NCBI RefSeq assembly: GCF_013033965.1
Contig: NZ_WQFE01000008.1
Span: forward strand, 62,001-126,000
DNA: 64,000 nucleotides
Direction: 5' to 3'
From: Ruegeria atlantica
GTDB taxonomy: Bacteria > Pseudomonadota > Alphaproteobacteria > Rhodobacterales > Rhodobacteraceae
A program made the translations under genes and the position numbers. This document shows, one piece after another, positions 9,096 through 18,182 of this stretch (within the stretch, counting starts at the first letter, position 1; each line of letters opens with the position of its first letter). A model generated the notes under the pieces. That model did not search any database. It was not told the origin of the DNA and worked only from the letters and a program-made list of their open reading frames with translations.

Positions 9096-9281
9096 ATGCC
9101 ATATCTCGACAATCACGTGATGATGACATTGAAACTGGACCGCTGGGCTCAGGATCACACCTTGCGCGCGTTCGAGATTGAACGCGAAATCATGGCAGCC
9201 CGTCAGCCCTGCGCGCCGCGCAAGCGGACCAAGCGGTTCTCATTGGGCAACCTCAAGATTCTGTGGTCGAGCACGGCCTGA
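9096..9281 (+). CDS. Small basic protein divergent from a WYL regulator, unknown function
   Basis: This 61-codon ORF is preceded by a near-consensus Shine-Dalgarno AAGGAGGT, six bases before the ATG, which is the main reason to call it. The product starts MPYLDNHVMMTLKLDRWAQD and has a basic C-terminal half (CAPRKRTKRFSLGNLK). There is no signal peptide or membrane segment. I do not recognise the family. It is transcribed away from the WYL regulator across a perfect palindrome, so it may be that regulator's target. It ends two bases before the convergent pseudouridine synthase stop. Confidence 0.6.
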   Translation: MPYLDNHVMMTLKLDRWAQDHTLRAFEIEREIMAARQPCAPRKRTKRFSLGNLKILWSSTA

Positions 9282-9283
9282 GG

Positions 9284-9931
9284 TCAGAAATCAGCCGGGG
9301 CGCGGAATTTCATTGAAACTCCGCCCTCAGGGCTCTTCAGGCGCAATTCCTCAGAGTGCAGCATCAGACGCGGGAATTCGCGCGCAGGTCCTTCTGCGTA
9401 GAACGGATCGCCCAGAATGGGATGACCCAGCGCTTGCATATGGACGCGCAGCTGATGCGATCTGCCCGTTTTGGGGGACAATCGGACGCGCGTTGTCTCG
9501 CCCTCGTATTTGACAAACCGCCAGTCGGTGACGGCGGGCTTACCAGTCTCATGACAGACCATCTGGCGCGGGCGGTTGGGCCAATCCACGATCAATGGCA
9601 GATCGACGGTTCCGGTCTTTTGCTCGATACGCCCCCAAACGCGCGCAACATAGGTCTTGCGGGTCTGGCGTTTTTCGAACTGCATGCTCAGATGCCGCTG
9701 TGCGTGCGGTGACTGGGCGAACACCATGACACCTGACGTATCCCGATCCAGCCGGTGCACCAGCAAAGCCTGCGGAAATGCCGCCTGCACGCGGGTCAAC
9801 AGGCAATCGGCCAGATGCTCCCCCCTCCCCGGCACAGACAATAGACCCGAGGGTTTGTTGACCACGATTAGCTGCGCATCTTCATGCAGCACGTCCAACG
9901 GTGTTTTCGGGGGATCATAGGTCTCGCTCAT
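9284..9931 (-). CDS. RluA-family pseudouridine synthase
   Basis: The 215-residue enzyme isomerises uridine to pseudouridine in rRNA or tRNA. The catalytic-Asp motif HRLDRDTSG is near residue 60, preceded by the N-terminal motif VNKPSGLLSVPGRG. It is followed by KTYVARVWG and, near 160, SPKTGRSHQLRVHM. There is no S4 domain, which fits RluA/RluC-like short members (RluA acts on 23S U746 and tRNA U32). The exact target is not resolvable by eye. Start 9931 begins the family-like sequence; the 12 residues upstream look like leader. Confidence 0.9.
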   Translation of the reverse strand: MSETYDPPKTPLDVLHEDAQLIVVNKPSGLLSVPGRGEHLADCLLTRVQAAFPQALLVHRLDRDTSGVMVFAQSPHAQRHLSMQFEKRQTRKTYVARVWGRIEQKTGTVDLPLIVDWPNRPRQMVCHETGKPAVTDWRFVKYEGETTRVRLSPKTGRSHQLRVHMQALGHPILGDPFYAEGPAREFPRLMLHSEELRLKSPEGGVSMKFRAPADF

Positions 9932-10027
9932 GCGCGCCTGCCTATCGCACGGCGTTGCTTCCCGCAACGTCGGCCTTGCCTGAACGGATCAGTTCAGCAA
10001 CTCTCGGAACAAAGCGGAGGAGAACCC

Positions 10028-10438
10028 ATGCATCCCATGATCGCGCACATGAAAGACGTCGTTGCCAAGGGCGACGAAAGCCTGATCCACGAATTGCTGG
10101 CCGAGGACGTGCGGTTTTCACCACCGACCTACTACAGCACGTGGACCGGTCGTGAACCTGTGGCGGCCGTTTTGGGCCATGTGGGACAGGTGTTTTCCGA
10201 TTTTCGCTATCGCCGGATCATGGGTGAAGGCAAAGACTGGGCGCTGGAGTTTCAGTGCAAGGTCGGAGATTTGGATGCGGTAGGCGTCGACCTGATCACT
10301 CTGAATGACGACGGTTTGATTCAGAACTTCGAAGTTGTCATGCGTCCCTACAAAACCATTGGTGCCCTGCGTGAGGCCATGATGGCCCGGGTTATGACAG
10401 ACCCCAGATTCCTCGAGTACAAAAACGCGCTCAGTTGA
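10028..10438 (+). CDS. SnoaL/NTF2-like fold protein
   Basis: The 136-residue product has a SnoaL-like cone fold pattern: N-terminal helices, AEDVRFSPPTYYSTWTGREPV, then VDLITLNDDGLIQNFEVVMRP near 95-115. The ribosome site GGAGG is seven to eight bases upstream of ATG 10028. It is followed after two bases by a GDSL hydrolase gene, so the two probably form an operon. NTF2-like proteins include isomerases and small binding proteins; no specific activity can be assigned. Confidence 0.8.
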   Translation: MHPMIAHMKDVVAKGDESLIHELLAEDVRFSPPTYYSTWTGREPVAAVLGHVGQVFSDFRYRRIMGEGKDWALEFQCKVGDLDAVGVDLITLNDDGLIQNFEVVMRPYKTIGALREAMMARVMTDPRFLEYKNALS

Positions 10439-10440
10439 AC

Positions 10441-11151
10441 ATGCCCAGCCTGATTGCCGCAGATCAGATCTTGCGCGTGCCGCTGCTGCCGGTTCTGGCA
10501 GCCCAGGCGGTTTCCGTGCGCCGAAACGCGCAACAACTTCCAGAACCCTCGGGCCCTCGACAGGGGCGCGAAGGGCGCGGCCCCCGGTTGCGGTTGCTGA
10601 TCGCAGGCGATAGCTCGGCAGCCGGCGTTGGTGCTGGCCGACAACAACAGGCGCTTTCGGGGTTTCTGGTGGCACGATTGGCCCGCCACTACAGCGTGGA
10701 ATGGCGACTTGAGGCAACGACAGGCCACACGACGCAGGATACGCTGGACCGGCTGGAACGCCTTGAAGGCACGTTTGATGCGGCCGTGACCGCCCTGGGT
10801 GTCAACGACGTCACACGTGCTGTTTCTCAGCAAAGGTTCACAGCCTTGCAGACCCAACTGCTGAATCATCTTACGAACAATCTGGGTGTTCGCCATATCG
10901 TCGTAACTGCCGTGCCACAAATGGAGCGATTTCCAGCGCTACCGCAGCCACTTGCGTGGGTGCTGGGACGTCAGGCCGCGCGGCTGGATCAGGGTTTACA
11001 AAAGGCTGCCGCGGCATTCCCGCAGGCCCGCCACCTGCCCTTGGAGCTTCCCGATGACCCGGCGCTGGCTGCTCCGGACGGATATCACCCAAGCCCAAAG
11101 GCCTATCGCTTGTGGGCAGAGGCCGCCGCTGACATGTTGCGTCAGGTCTGA
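10441..11151 (+). CDS. SGNH/GDSL-family hydrolase
   Basis: The 236-residue product carries the SGNH blocks. Block I is LIAGDSSAAGVGAG with the nucleophile Ser near 58. Block III is ALGVNDVTRA. Block V is DGYHPSPKAYRLWAE near the C-terminus, supplying the catalytic Asp and His. Esterases and lipases of this family act on lipids, acylated sugars or peptidoglycan substituents. No classical signal peptide is seen, so it may be cytoplasmic. An upstream TTG (10435) is in frame, but ATG 10441 directly follows the preceding stop and is preferred. Its last ten bases overlap the convergent rarD. Confidence 0.85.
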   Translation: MPSLIAADQILRVPLLPVLAAQAVSVRRNAQQLPEPSGPRQGREGRGPRLRLLIAGDSSAAGVGAGRQQQALSGFLVARLARHYSVEWRLEATTGHTTQDTLDRLERLEGTFDAAVTALGVNDVTRAVSQQRFTALQTQLLNHLTNNLGVRHIVVTAVPQMERFPALPQPLAWVLGRQAARLDQGLQKAAAAFPQARHLPLELPDDPALAAPDGYHPSPKAYRLWAEAAADMLRQV

Positions 11152-12047
11152 GACCGCATCTGACGGATCATTGGGATCGTGTAGACCACCAGCGCCGCCC
11201 AAATCAGCGGAAAGGCGATCATGCGCCCTCGGTCGATCTGTTCCCCAAATACGGTGATTGCAGTGATAAAGATCATCGTCGGTGCGATGTATTGCAGGAT
11301 CCCCATTGTGGACAGCCGAACCAGTTTGGCCCCGTTGGCATAGACCAGCAACGGAACAGCCGTGACAATACCGGCGCAAGCCAGCAGCATGGTGTCCCCA
11401 GCGGCAGCGCCGAAGTGACCGGTTCCTTTAGCCGCTAACCAGGTGATGTAAACCAAGGCGGGGATCAACAGGATCAGAACTTCTAACAAAAAGCCCTGAT
11501 TGGGGCCGATGGGCAACGAGCGTTTGAAGAAGGCATAGAACCCCCAACTGACGGTCAGCGCCAGAGCGGCCCATGGAAGCCGGCCTGCTTCGACAACCAA
11601 CACCAGAACGCCCAATGCGGCCAAACCAACGGCCGCCAGTTGCGTGCGGTTCAAAGGTTCGCGCAACAGTACCGCCCCCAACGCAATGCTGAAAAGCGGA
11701 TTGATGTAGTAACCCAGCGCCGCATCCAGCGCATTGCCGCTGGCTATGGCCCAAACATAAATTGCCCAGTTTACCGAGATCAAAGCTGCGGTCAGACAGG
11801 CCATGCCCAGCATTTTCGGGTTCTGCAGTGCGGCCTTCAGATCCTTGGTTCGCCCCAACGCCACCAGCAATAGCCCGGCTACCGGTACTGACCAAATAAT
11901 CCGATGCGCCACGATCTCAACCGGTCCGATATGCGCCAGCGCCTTCATGTAAAGCGGCAGGAAACCCCAAAGAACGTAAGCGGTCACCGCCAAAGCCAAT
12001 CCCTTTGGCGTGTCCTCATTCTGGGGTGGTGCTGCGACGTCCGCCAT
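11142..12047 (-). CDS. rarD: EamA-family permease RarD
   Basis: The product of about 301 residues has ten predicted transmembrane segments. It carries RarD-specific sequence: KGLALAVTAYVLWGFLPLYMK and EIVAHRIIWSVPVAGLLL near the N-terminus, ALGYYINPLFSIALG near 100, and LQYIAPTMIF near 245. The first of two tandem ATGs (12050) sits only three bases from GGGAGG, so the second (12047) is preferred. The substrate is not firmly known for the family. Confidence 0.9.
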   Translation of the reverse strand: MADVAAPPQNEDTPKGLALAVTAYVLWGFLPLYMKALAHIGPVEIVAHRIIWSVPVAGLLLVALGRTKDLKAALQNPKMLGMACLTAALISVNWAIYVWAIASGNALDAALGYYINPLFSIALGAVLLREPLNRTQLAAVGLAALGVLVLVVEAGRLPWAALALTVSWGFYAFFKRSLPIGPNQGFLLEVLILLIPALVYITWLAAKGTGHFGAAAGDTMLLACAGIVTAVPLLVYANGAKLVRLSTMGILQYIAPTMIFITAITVFGEQIDRGRMIAFPLIWAALVVYTIPMIRQMRSQT

Positions 12048-12150
12048 CATGGGCCTCCCGATAATACCGTTTGTCTATACGGCTGATCCGGATGGTTTGA
12101 AAACTACGAAATCCGTGAACACTCACATCAACAAAATTGATATGCACAAC

Positions 12151-12176
12151 AAAAAAGGGCGCCGAAGCGCCCCGTT
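12151..12176 (-). terminator. Strong UUCG-loop terminator closing the demethylation array
   Basis: On the minus strand the perfect GGGCGC stem with a TTCG tetraloop and GCGCCC is followed at once by TTTTTTG. It lies 16 bases downstream of the 12192 stop and ends the long minus-strand gene array. Confidence 0.9.
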
Positions 12177-12191
12177 TTCGATCATAAGGAT

Positions 12192-14645
12192 TTAGACTTT
12201 TACGCGTTCGGATTTTGGATCGTACATCGGCTTGAGCGACGCTTCGGCTTTGACTTTGACACCGCAAACATCGATCTCGTAGGTCGAGGCCAGAACGTCA
12301 GCGGCCTTTTCGCCTTCGCAGGGCACATAGCCCAGACCGATCGCACCGCCCAGCGTGTGGCCATAGTTGCCCGAGGACAGATAGCCCACATACTCGCCAT
12401 CCCGAATGATCGGTTCGTTATGGAACAACAGCGGTTCCGGGTCGGTCAGTTTGAATTGAACAAGGCGGTTGTGCGGTCCGCTTTCCTTGCGCGCGATCAC
12501 AGCCTCACGACCAATAAAGTCACTGCCCTTGTCGACCTTGACCGCAAAGCCGAGCCCAGCATCGACCACATGGTCCTCGCAGGTGATGTCATGGCCGAAG
12601 TGGCGGAAGCCTTTTTCGATCCGGGCGCTGTCCATCATATGCATACCGCACAGTTTCAGCCCCACGTCCTGTCCTGCCTCGTGTAGTGTTTCGAACACGT
12701 GACCCGCCATGTCGGACGAGACGTAGATTTCCCAACCAAGTTCCCCCACATAGGTCACGCGATGAGCGCGAGCCAGGCCCATGCCGATCTCGATGTCCTG
12801 CGCTGTGCCAAACGGGTTGGTCGCGTTGGTGAAATCGTTGGGTGAGACCTTTTCAAGCAGCGCACGTGCATTCGGCCCCATCACGGCCAGTACGCCCTCA
12901 CCCGCAGTGACATCGGTGATGACAACGTTGAAGTTACCCGCGTGGCGCTGCATCCAGGTCTGGTCCGCCAGACGTGTCGCCGCCGGGGTCACGACCAGAT
13001 AGGCGGTGTCGGCCAGGCGGGTGACCGTCACGTCCGCCTCAATCCCACCTGCGCGGTTGAGGAACTGGGTATAGACGATCTTGCCATTCGGCACCGAGTA
13101 ATCGCCGCCGCCGACATAGTTCATGAACGCCTCGGCATCGGGGCCTTCGACACGGATTTTGCCGAAAGATGACATGTCGTACATACCGACATTTTCGCGA
13201 ACAGCCTTGTGTTCAGCGGCCGAGTTCTCGAACCAGTTCTGGCGCTTCCAGCTGTACTGGTATTCCCGCTCCTGCCCTTCATTCGCAAACCAGTTGGCAC
13301 GTTCCCAGCCTGCCAGTTCGCCCATGACCGCGCCCTGTTCCAGCAGGTGATGATGGAACGGCGTCCGGCGCACCCCGCGTGCGGTGGCTTTTTGGCGATA
13401 GGGAAAGTGATCGGCATAGAGCAGGCCCAGCGTCTCTTTCGAACGCTCAAACAGGTACTGCTTGTTGCCCTGGAACGGCTGCATCCGGCTGATGTCCACG
13501 TCACCCAGATCGAACGGTTTTTCACCGCTGTCCATCCACTCGGCGAGTGCCATGCCCGCACCACCAGCAGATTGGATACCGATTGAGTTGAAGCCTGCCG
13601 CAACCCAGACATTGTCCATCTCGGGCGCAAGCCCCAAATGGTAGGCATCATCAGGGGTAAACGATTCCGGTCCATTGAAGAAGGTATGGATGCCAGCCTC
13701 GGCCAACATAGGCATACGTTCACACGCGGCTTCGAGGATTGGCTCGAAATGGTCGAAATCCTCGGGCAGTTGGTCGAACTCAAACGTGTCGGGGATGCCG
13801 TTCATCGCCCACGGCTTGGCGTTCGGTTCAAATGCACCCAACAGAATCTTGCCAGCATCTTCTTTGTAATACGCACATTCATCCGGAACTCGCAGAACCG
13901 GCAACTGGGTCAAGCCGTCGATGCCTTCGGTGACGATGTAGAAGTGTTCGCACGCGTGCAACGGAACGTTGACGCCAGCCATCTTGCCGACCTCATGCCC
14001 CCACATGCCCGCGCAATTCACGACCATGTCACATTCGATATGGCCCGAGGCGCTGCCGTCATCCGCGACCCAGTCAACGCCGCTCACCTTGCGGCCCTGT
14101 TTGGCGATGTCGGTAACTTTCACGCGTTCCTTGACGATACCGCCACGCTGTCGGGCCCCCTTGGCCAGCGCCAGTGCAATGTTGGCCGGATCACCCTGAC
14201 CGTCCAGCGGCAGGTAAACAGCACCCGTCACACCTTGTAGGTTGATGTGCGGATACAGTTCCTGAATGCGCTCATTTTCGATTTCTTCGACCTCGACACC
14301 AAAGGCCCGTGCCATGGCCGCCTGACGGTAGAGCTCTTCTTTGCGCTCTTCAGTCAACGCAACAGTGATCGACCCACAACGTTTGAATCCCGTGGCCACA
14401 CCGGTTTCTTCCTCAAGCGAGCCATAAAGCTCCTGACTGTACTTCGCCAGTTTGGTCATGTTCGCCGTTGCACGCAGCTGCGCGATCAAGCCCGCCGCGT
14501 GCCAGGTGGTACCGCTGGTCAGTTGCTTACGTTCCAGCAGCACTACGTCTTTCCAGCCCTTTTTGGTCAGGTGGTACGCCACCGAACATCCGATGACTCC
14601 GCCACCGATGATGACAACACGGGCCTTAGTAGGAAGATCAGCCAT
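12192..14645 (-). CDS. Dimethylglycine/sarcosine dehydrogenase-like FAD-GcvT flavoprotein, paralogue 1
   Basis: The 817-residue protein has an N-terminal DAO-type FAD domain (VVIIGGGVIGCSVAYHL, residues 10-26). His49 in SGTTWHAAG matches the covalent FAD-attachment His of mammalian DMGDH. A central FAO_M segment lies near 370-430, and a C-terminal GcvT tetrahydrofolate aminomethyltransferase domain from about 430. The family oxidises N-methyl groups and passes the carbon to THF. The GcvT part is complete, ending KAEASLKPMYDPKSERVKV. It closes the nine-gene minus-strand array, 88 bp after the GlxA-type regulator gene, and its paralogue is in the same array. The natural substrate is unknown. 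Confidence 0.88.
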   Translation of the reverse strand: MADLPTKARVVIIGGGVIGCSVAYHLTKKGWKDVVLLERKQLTSGTTWHAAGLIAQLRATANMTKLAKYSQELYGSLEEETGVATGFKRCGSITVALTEERKEELYRQAAMARAFGVEVEEIENERIQELYPHINLQGVTGAVYLPLDGQGDPANIALALAKGARQRGGIVKERVKVTDIAKQGRKVSGVDWVADDGSASGHIECDMVVNCAGMWGHEVGKMAGVNVPLHACEHFYIVTEGIDGLTQLPVLRVPDECAYYKEDAGKILLGAFEPNAKPWAMNGIPDTFEFDQLPEDFDHFEPILEAACERMPMLAEAGIHTFFNGPESFTPDDAYHLGLAPEMDNVWVAAGFNSIGIQSAGGAGMALAEWMDSGEKPFDLGDVDISRMQPFQGNKQYLFERSKETLGLLYADHFPYRQKATARGVRRTPFHHHLLEQGAVMGELAGWERANWFANEGQEREYQYSWKRQNWFENSAAEHKAVRENVGMYDMSSFGKIRVEGPDAEAFMNYVGGGDYSVPNGKIVYTQFLNRAGGIEADVTVTRLADTAYLVVTPAATRLADQTWMQRHAGNFNVVITDVTAGEGVLAVMGPNARALLEKVSPNDFTNATNPFGTAQDIEIGMGLARAHRVTYVGELGWEIYVSSDMAGHVFETLHEAGQDVGLKLCGMHMMDSARIEKGFRHFGHDITCEDHVVDAGLGFAVKVDKGSDFIGREAVIARKESGPHNRLVQFKLTDPEPLLFHNEPIIRDGEYVGYLSSGNYGHTLGGAIGLGYVPCEGEKAADVLASTYEIDVCGVKVKAEASLKPMYDPKSERVKV

Positions 14646-14733
14646 TCTCATGATTCCGCTTTATGAGTTTCCAGCCAAAATACACGGAAGAGCGACGCAG
14701 AATGCACGAAAAACGTCAGCGCATTTGCAAAAA

Positions 14734-15708
14734 TCAACCATGTTTAACTTGCCGCTTTTCGCGTCTCAACACGAAGGGCGTCACCCCAAAAAAGCTTTTG
14801 TAGACCGACGAAAACCCGTTGGGAAACCCGCAGGCCAGTCCGATTTCGCGCACGCTCATCGTAGTGTTCAGCAGGAGGTTATTGGCCTTGGCCAGCCTCA
14901 TCTCGCGGTAAAAGCCGTTTGGTGTGGTTCCGAAATAGTTCTTGAACTTCCGCTCCAAAGACCGGTTCGAAAGCTTTAGTGCTTCGACGATTTCCCGTAT
15001 TGGCAGCGGGTCTTCGATATTGGCCTGCATCACCTTGATGCACTGATCCAGCTTGGCGTCGCCGGTTGCCGTGGTTTTCGACCCGGAAAAAGGCTGAAGC
15101 GAGGAAAAGTCCCGGATGTTCTCGTGCAGCATAATATCGGCCACGGTCATTCTGGTTGGCCCAGATATGTGGCGCCCGATCACGGCCAGCGCGACATCGG
15201 TTGTCGCCTCCATCCCGGCGCAGGTCACAACGGCGCCCTGTTCTGTTGCAATCGACAGTTTGGCCTCGAATTGAGCGCGGCGTTCGCGCAAAAAGGACGC
15301 GTTTTCCCAATGGGTCGACATCTCCTCGGTCCCCTGCTCGTCAATATAACGGCTTGCCGCCTCGGACAGCAGAAAGACCTGAGCGCCGCGATACGTGTAA
15401 TCAGATACGACGCGCCCCAAGGAAAGGTCGGGATGATCAGGATTGGAATTGCCGATGACAAACAGGTAGTCCGCGTTGGGTTGCGGCGGAATGCGCTCGG
15501 TCTGGATCGTCGCCTCGCTGCTGCTGGCGATCGGACCGCCCCGCAGAGAACGATAAGTGTAGGTAAAAGGCGGGCTAGGGCAAACGCGGTTTGCCAACCG
15601 AAGCACCTCGACCAAGGACGCAAATTCCAACAGCACATAGCCCGGTGCGACGACGATGTCGAAGTGCCGCTGAGCATTGACTGCCGGTTTGTTTGACGTC
15701 GATGGCAT
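14734..15708 (-). CDS. GlxA-family (DJ-1/PfpI plus AraC) transcriptional regulator
   Basis: The 324-residue product has an N-terminal DJ-1/PfpI-like domain (FDIVVAPGYVLLEFASLVEVLRLAN) with VTCAGMEATTDVALAVIGRH near 185. A C-terminal AraC HTH pair follows, with SNRSLERKFKNYFGTTPNGFYREMRLAKANNLL and REIGLACGFPNGFSSVYKSFFGVTP. This layout is that of GbdR and CdhR, the glycine-betaine and carnitine catabolism activators of Pseudomonas. Lying between a methyltransferase gene and a DMGDH-like gene fits such a role, though the ligand is inferred. The start at 15708 follows AGAGGAAA, and the gap to the upstream gene is ten bases. Confidence 0.85.
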   Translation of the reverse strand: MPSTSNKPAVNAQRHFDIVVAPGYVLLEFASLVEVLRLANRVCPSPPFTYTYRSLRGGPIASSSEATIQTERIPPQPNADYLFVIGNSNPDHPDLSLGRVVSDYTYRGAQVFLLSEAASRYIDEQGTEEMSTHWENASFLRERRAQFEAKLSIATEQGAVVTCAGMEATTDVALAVIGRHISGPTRMTVADIMLHENIRDFSSLQPFSGSKTTATGDAKLDQCIKVMQANIEDPLPIREIVEALKLSNRSLERKFKNYFGTTPNGFYREMRLAKANNLLLNTTMSVREIGLACGFPNGFSSVYKSFFGVTPFVLRREKRQVKHG

Positions 15709-15718
15709 CGCTTTCCTC

Positions 15719-16612
15719 TTAGACAATCCGGTGCCCTGCGGCCCGCAGGCGGTCGGCAAGAGCCTCGATATGATCCGGGCCGACTTCGCAGCATCCGCCA
15801 ACAATCGTTGCCCCCTGTGCAACCCAGCGCATTGCATGATCGGCGTAAGCCTCGGGTCCAAGATCGTGGCGCTGTTTCAGGGCATCTACCGTTGGCGCGT
15901 CTTTCAGGAAATCTTGCGTAATCCCGGTAAACCCGTTTGCATAGGCCCCAAACGGCCGCCCCATCGTTGCAATGATCTTAAGCGCAGCAGGAACGGCCTC
16001 GGGGCGCGAACAGTTTATCAGAACCGCGTCAGGGTTGAACCGGTCGACAAGCGGCGCGATGCCACCGAGCGGTTCTCCCGATCGCAGGCGCGTTCCATCG
16101 TCGTCCATGACCGATAGTGCCAGCCAGACCGGTTTACCTGCCTTTGCCGTGCCTAGCAGAGCCCCTTCGCCCTCCTGCACCGATGATACGGTTTCGATCA
16201 GAAACAGATCGACGTTGTCGGCCATCAGTTTGACCAACTCCGAAAATTTCGCGGCAGCGTCTTCCACGTCGGGTTTCAGATCGGGGCGATAAGACGCCAG
16301 CAATGGACCCAGCGCGCCTGCGATACGCCCGGAACCGCCCATTCTCGCACGGTTCGCCTGTGTAACCGCAGCATCAATCAGGTCGGGCAGTTGGGCTTCC
16401 ATACCCAAGCGCTCCAGCCGAGAACGATGGACCGCGTAGGTGTTGGTCGTTGCTACCGTTGCCCCGCGGCGAAAATACTCGGCATGGACCTCATTCACCA
16501 ATTCCGGGTGGTCGATCATAACGCGCGTCGACCATAGTGGCGTCGGCTTATCCCCGCTGCGTTTGACCAACTCCTGACCAATCGACCCATCCAGAAGTGT
16601 GATATCCACCAT
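15719..16612 (-). CDS. Homocysteine S-methyltransferase family protein
   Basis: The 297-residue zinc-dependent methyltransferase has LLDGSIGQEL at the N-terminus and all three zinc-ligand cysteines: Cys201 in LINCSRPEA and Cys274-Cys275 in GGCCEVGPDHI. Members move a methyl group from betaine, dimethylsulfonio compounds or S-methylmethionine to homocysteine. Linkage to two DMGDH-like genes and a GlxA regulator makes a betaine-like methyl donor plausible and suggests this enzyme removes the first methyl. The donor cannot be read from sequence. It lies 12 bases after the MDR gene. Confidence 0.88.
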   Translation of the reverse strand: MVDITLLDGSIGQELVKRSGDKPTPLWSTRVMIDHPELVNEVHAEYFRRGATVATTNTYAVHRSRLERLGMEAQLPDLIDAAVTQANRARMGGSGRIAGALGPLLASYRPDLKPDVEDAAAKFSELVKLMADNVDLFLIETVSSVQEGEGALLGTAKAGKPVWLALSVMDDDGTRLRSGEPLGGIAPLVDRFNPDAVLINCSRPEAVPAALKIIATMGRPFGAYANGFTGITQDFLKDAPTVDALKQRHDLGPEAYADHAMRWVAQGATIVGGCCEVGPDHIEALADRLRAAGHRIV

Positions 16613-16624
16613 TTGCCAATCTCC

Positions 16625-17677
16625 TTAAGGAACCAGAACAAGTTTTCCCGGCAGCGTCTTGGACTGGAAATCCTCCTGCGCCTTGGCGATATCTCTTAGC
16701 GGATAGGTTTTGGAAACCAAAGGTTTGAAACAACCAGCGTTCATCATCTCGACGAGACGCCCGAAGACGTCGAAGGTTTGGTGCGTGCAGCCGTGTATTG
16801 TGATGTCGCGCAGGTAAATCTCCCGCAGGTCAGCTTCAACAATCGGCCCGGCGATTGCGCCAGAAACGGCATAATGCCCTCCGGGCTTCAAAGCCAAAAT
16901 CAGGTTAGGCCAGGCGGGGCCGCCGACAACGTCGATCACGACGTCGAATGTGTCCTTTGGCAGCGGGTCGTCGCGGTCGTACGTGTCGATAGCACCCTGA
17001 GATTTGACCACCTCGGCCTTGGCAGCGCTGGTGATGCCCCAAACCGTCGCCCCACGCAACGCCGCTAACTGCACTGCTGCCAAGCCCACGCCGCCTGACG
17101 CCCCGGTTATCAGAACCTTGTGTCCGGCCGACACACCGGCGCGGGTCAATAGGTTCTCTGCCGTTCCAAAAGCACAGGGGATCGCGGCGATCTCAACGTC
17201 TGAAAGGGGGGATTCTGTGACGTCATACAAATCATCCGCCGCAACCAAGCAGTATTGTGCAAAAGCTCCGTCGATTTCAGACCCCAGCGCAATGAATCCC
17301 GTCGGATTGCCCGGACGAGGCCGCGGCAGGTTGATCGGACAGGTCACACGTTGCCCCGCTGTGAATCTGGAACCGTGACCTGCTACTTCGACATAGCCGC
17401 ACAGATCTCCGCCCTGAATGCGGGGAAATGAAAGCGCCCCACCCCAGCCGCCTGCATCAACCTCCTGATTGACATCATCAGTGGCGCTGGTCACGCCCGA
17501 GGAATACCAACCGACCCGTGTATTGATGTCAGTGTTGTTAACGCCCGCGGCCGCGACCCTAACCAGCACCTGACCTGGGCCGGGTGTTGGGACCAGTATA
17601 TCCTCGCGCCACTCCAGCGCTTCGGGGCCACCATGGCGGGTCAGGTAAACGCCAGACATGGTCGCAGGAACAGCCAT
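16625..17677 (-). CDS. MDR-superfamily NAD(P)H oxidoreductase
   Basis: The 350-residue medium-chain dehydrogenase has a GroES-like N-terminal fold (GPEALEWREDILVPTPGPGQVLVRVAAAGVNN). The Rossmann motif is ITGASGGVGLAAVQLA near 195. It lacks the GHE zinc-binding motif of classical alcohol dehydrogenases, so a quinone-oxidoreductase or enoyl-reductase-like role is more likely. It sits between a cupin gene (ten bases upstream) and the homocysteine methyltransferase gene. Start 17677 keeps that ten-base spacing and is preferred over the in-frame upstream region that overlaps the cupin gene. Confidence 0.82.
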   Translation of the reverse strand: MAVPATMSGVYLTRHGGPEALEWREDILVPTPGPGQVLVRVAAAGVNNTDINTRVGWYSSGVTSATDDVNQEVDAGGWGGALSFPRIQGGDLCGYVEVAGHGSRFTAGQRVTCPINLPRPRPGNPTGFIALGSEIDGAFAQYCLVAADDLYDVTESPLSDVEIAAIPCAFGTAENLLTRAGVSAGHKVLITGASGGVGLAAVQLAALRGATVWGITSAAKAEVVKSQGAIDTYDRDDPLPKDTFDVVIDVVGGPAWPNLILALKPGGHYAVSGAIAGPIVEADLREIYLRDITIHGCTHQTFDVFGRLVEMMNAGCFKPLVSKTYPLRDIAKAQEDFQSKTLPGKLVLVP

Positions 17678-17687
17678 CAGCGCCCTT

Positions 17688-18164
17688 TCACTTCTGATCA
17701 TCCGGATGAGCGGGAACCGGTCCCATCGGTACGATGTCATAGCGCGCATTCAACTCAGCCATCTTCGCATCATCCGCAAAATCAGCCTCATCCATGGTCG
17801 CCAGTTCAGCCAGAAATCCATCGAACCCCGAAGGCTGGAAAATCATCAGCATTCTGGCAGGCGCACCATCGGCCACGCGGCAGGCATGGGGCACACCGGG
17901 CGGCACATGCATGGTTGTACCCGGGGGGCACCGATGCCAGTCACCATCAACATAGAAATCTACTGTACCTTCCAGAAAATAGAAGGTCTCGGCATGGCTA
18001 TCATGGCGATGAAGGCCAAGCGCGAAGCTGGCCTTCAGATTGTCTTCCATGAGCGTGTATGCGCCGTCGGTGTCCTGACCGGAAACCTTCACAAAGGTGT
18101 GGTCATTTTCCCAGTCATAGTTGGGACCCTCACCGGGTCCCAATTTGGCGTATCTCTTGCTCAT
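17688..18164 (-). CDS. Small cupin-domain protein
   Basis: The 158-residue single-domain cupin has motif 1 as LHRHDSHAETFYFLEG near 52-67 and motif 2 as PPGVPHACRV near 88. The metal ligands (His, His, Glu in motif 1 and His in motif 2) are all present, so it probably binds metal. It could be an isomerase, dioxygenase or ligand-binding protein of the demethylation array. Spacing to the DMGDH-like gene upstream is 18 bases and to the MDR gene downstream ten. Confidence 0.85.
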   Translation of the reverse strand: MSKRYAKLGPGEGPNYDWENDHTFVKVSGQDTDGAYTLMEDNLKASFALGLHRHDSHAETFYFLEGTVDFYVDGDWHRCPPGTTMHVPPGVPHACRVADGAPARMLMIFQPSGFDGFLAELATMDEADFADDAKMAELNARYDIVPMGPVPAHPDDQK

Positions 18165-18182
18165 GGCGGTCTCCGTGAGAGG

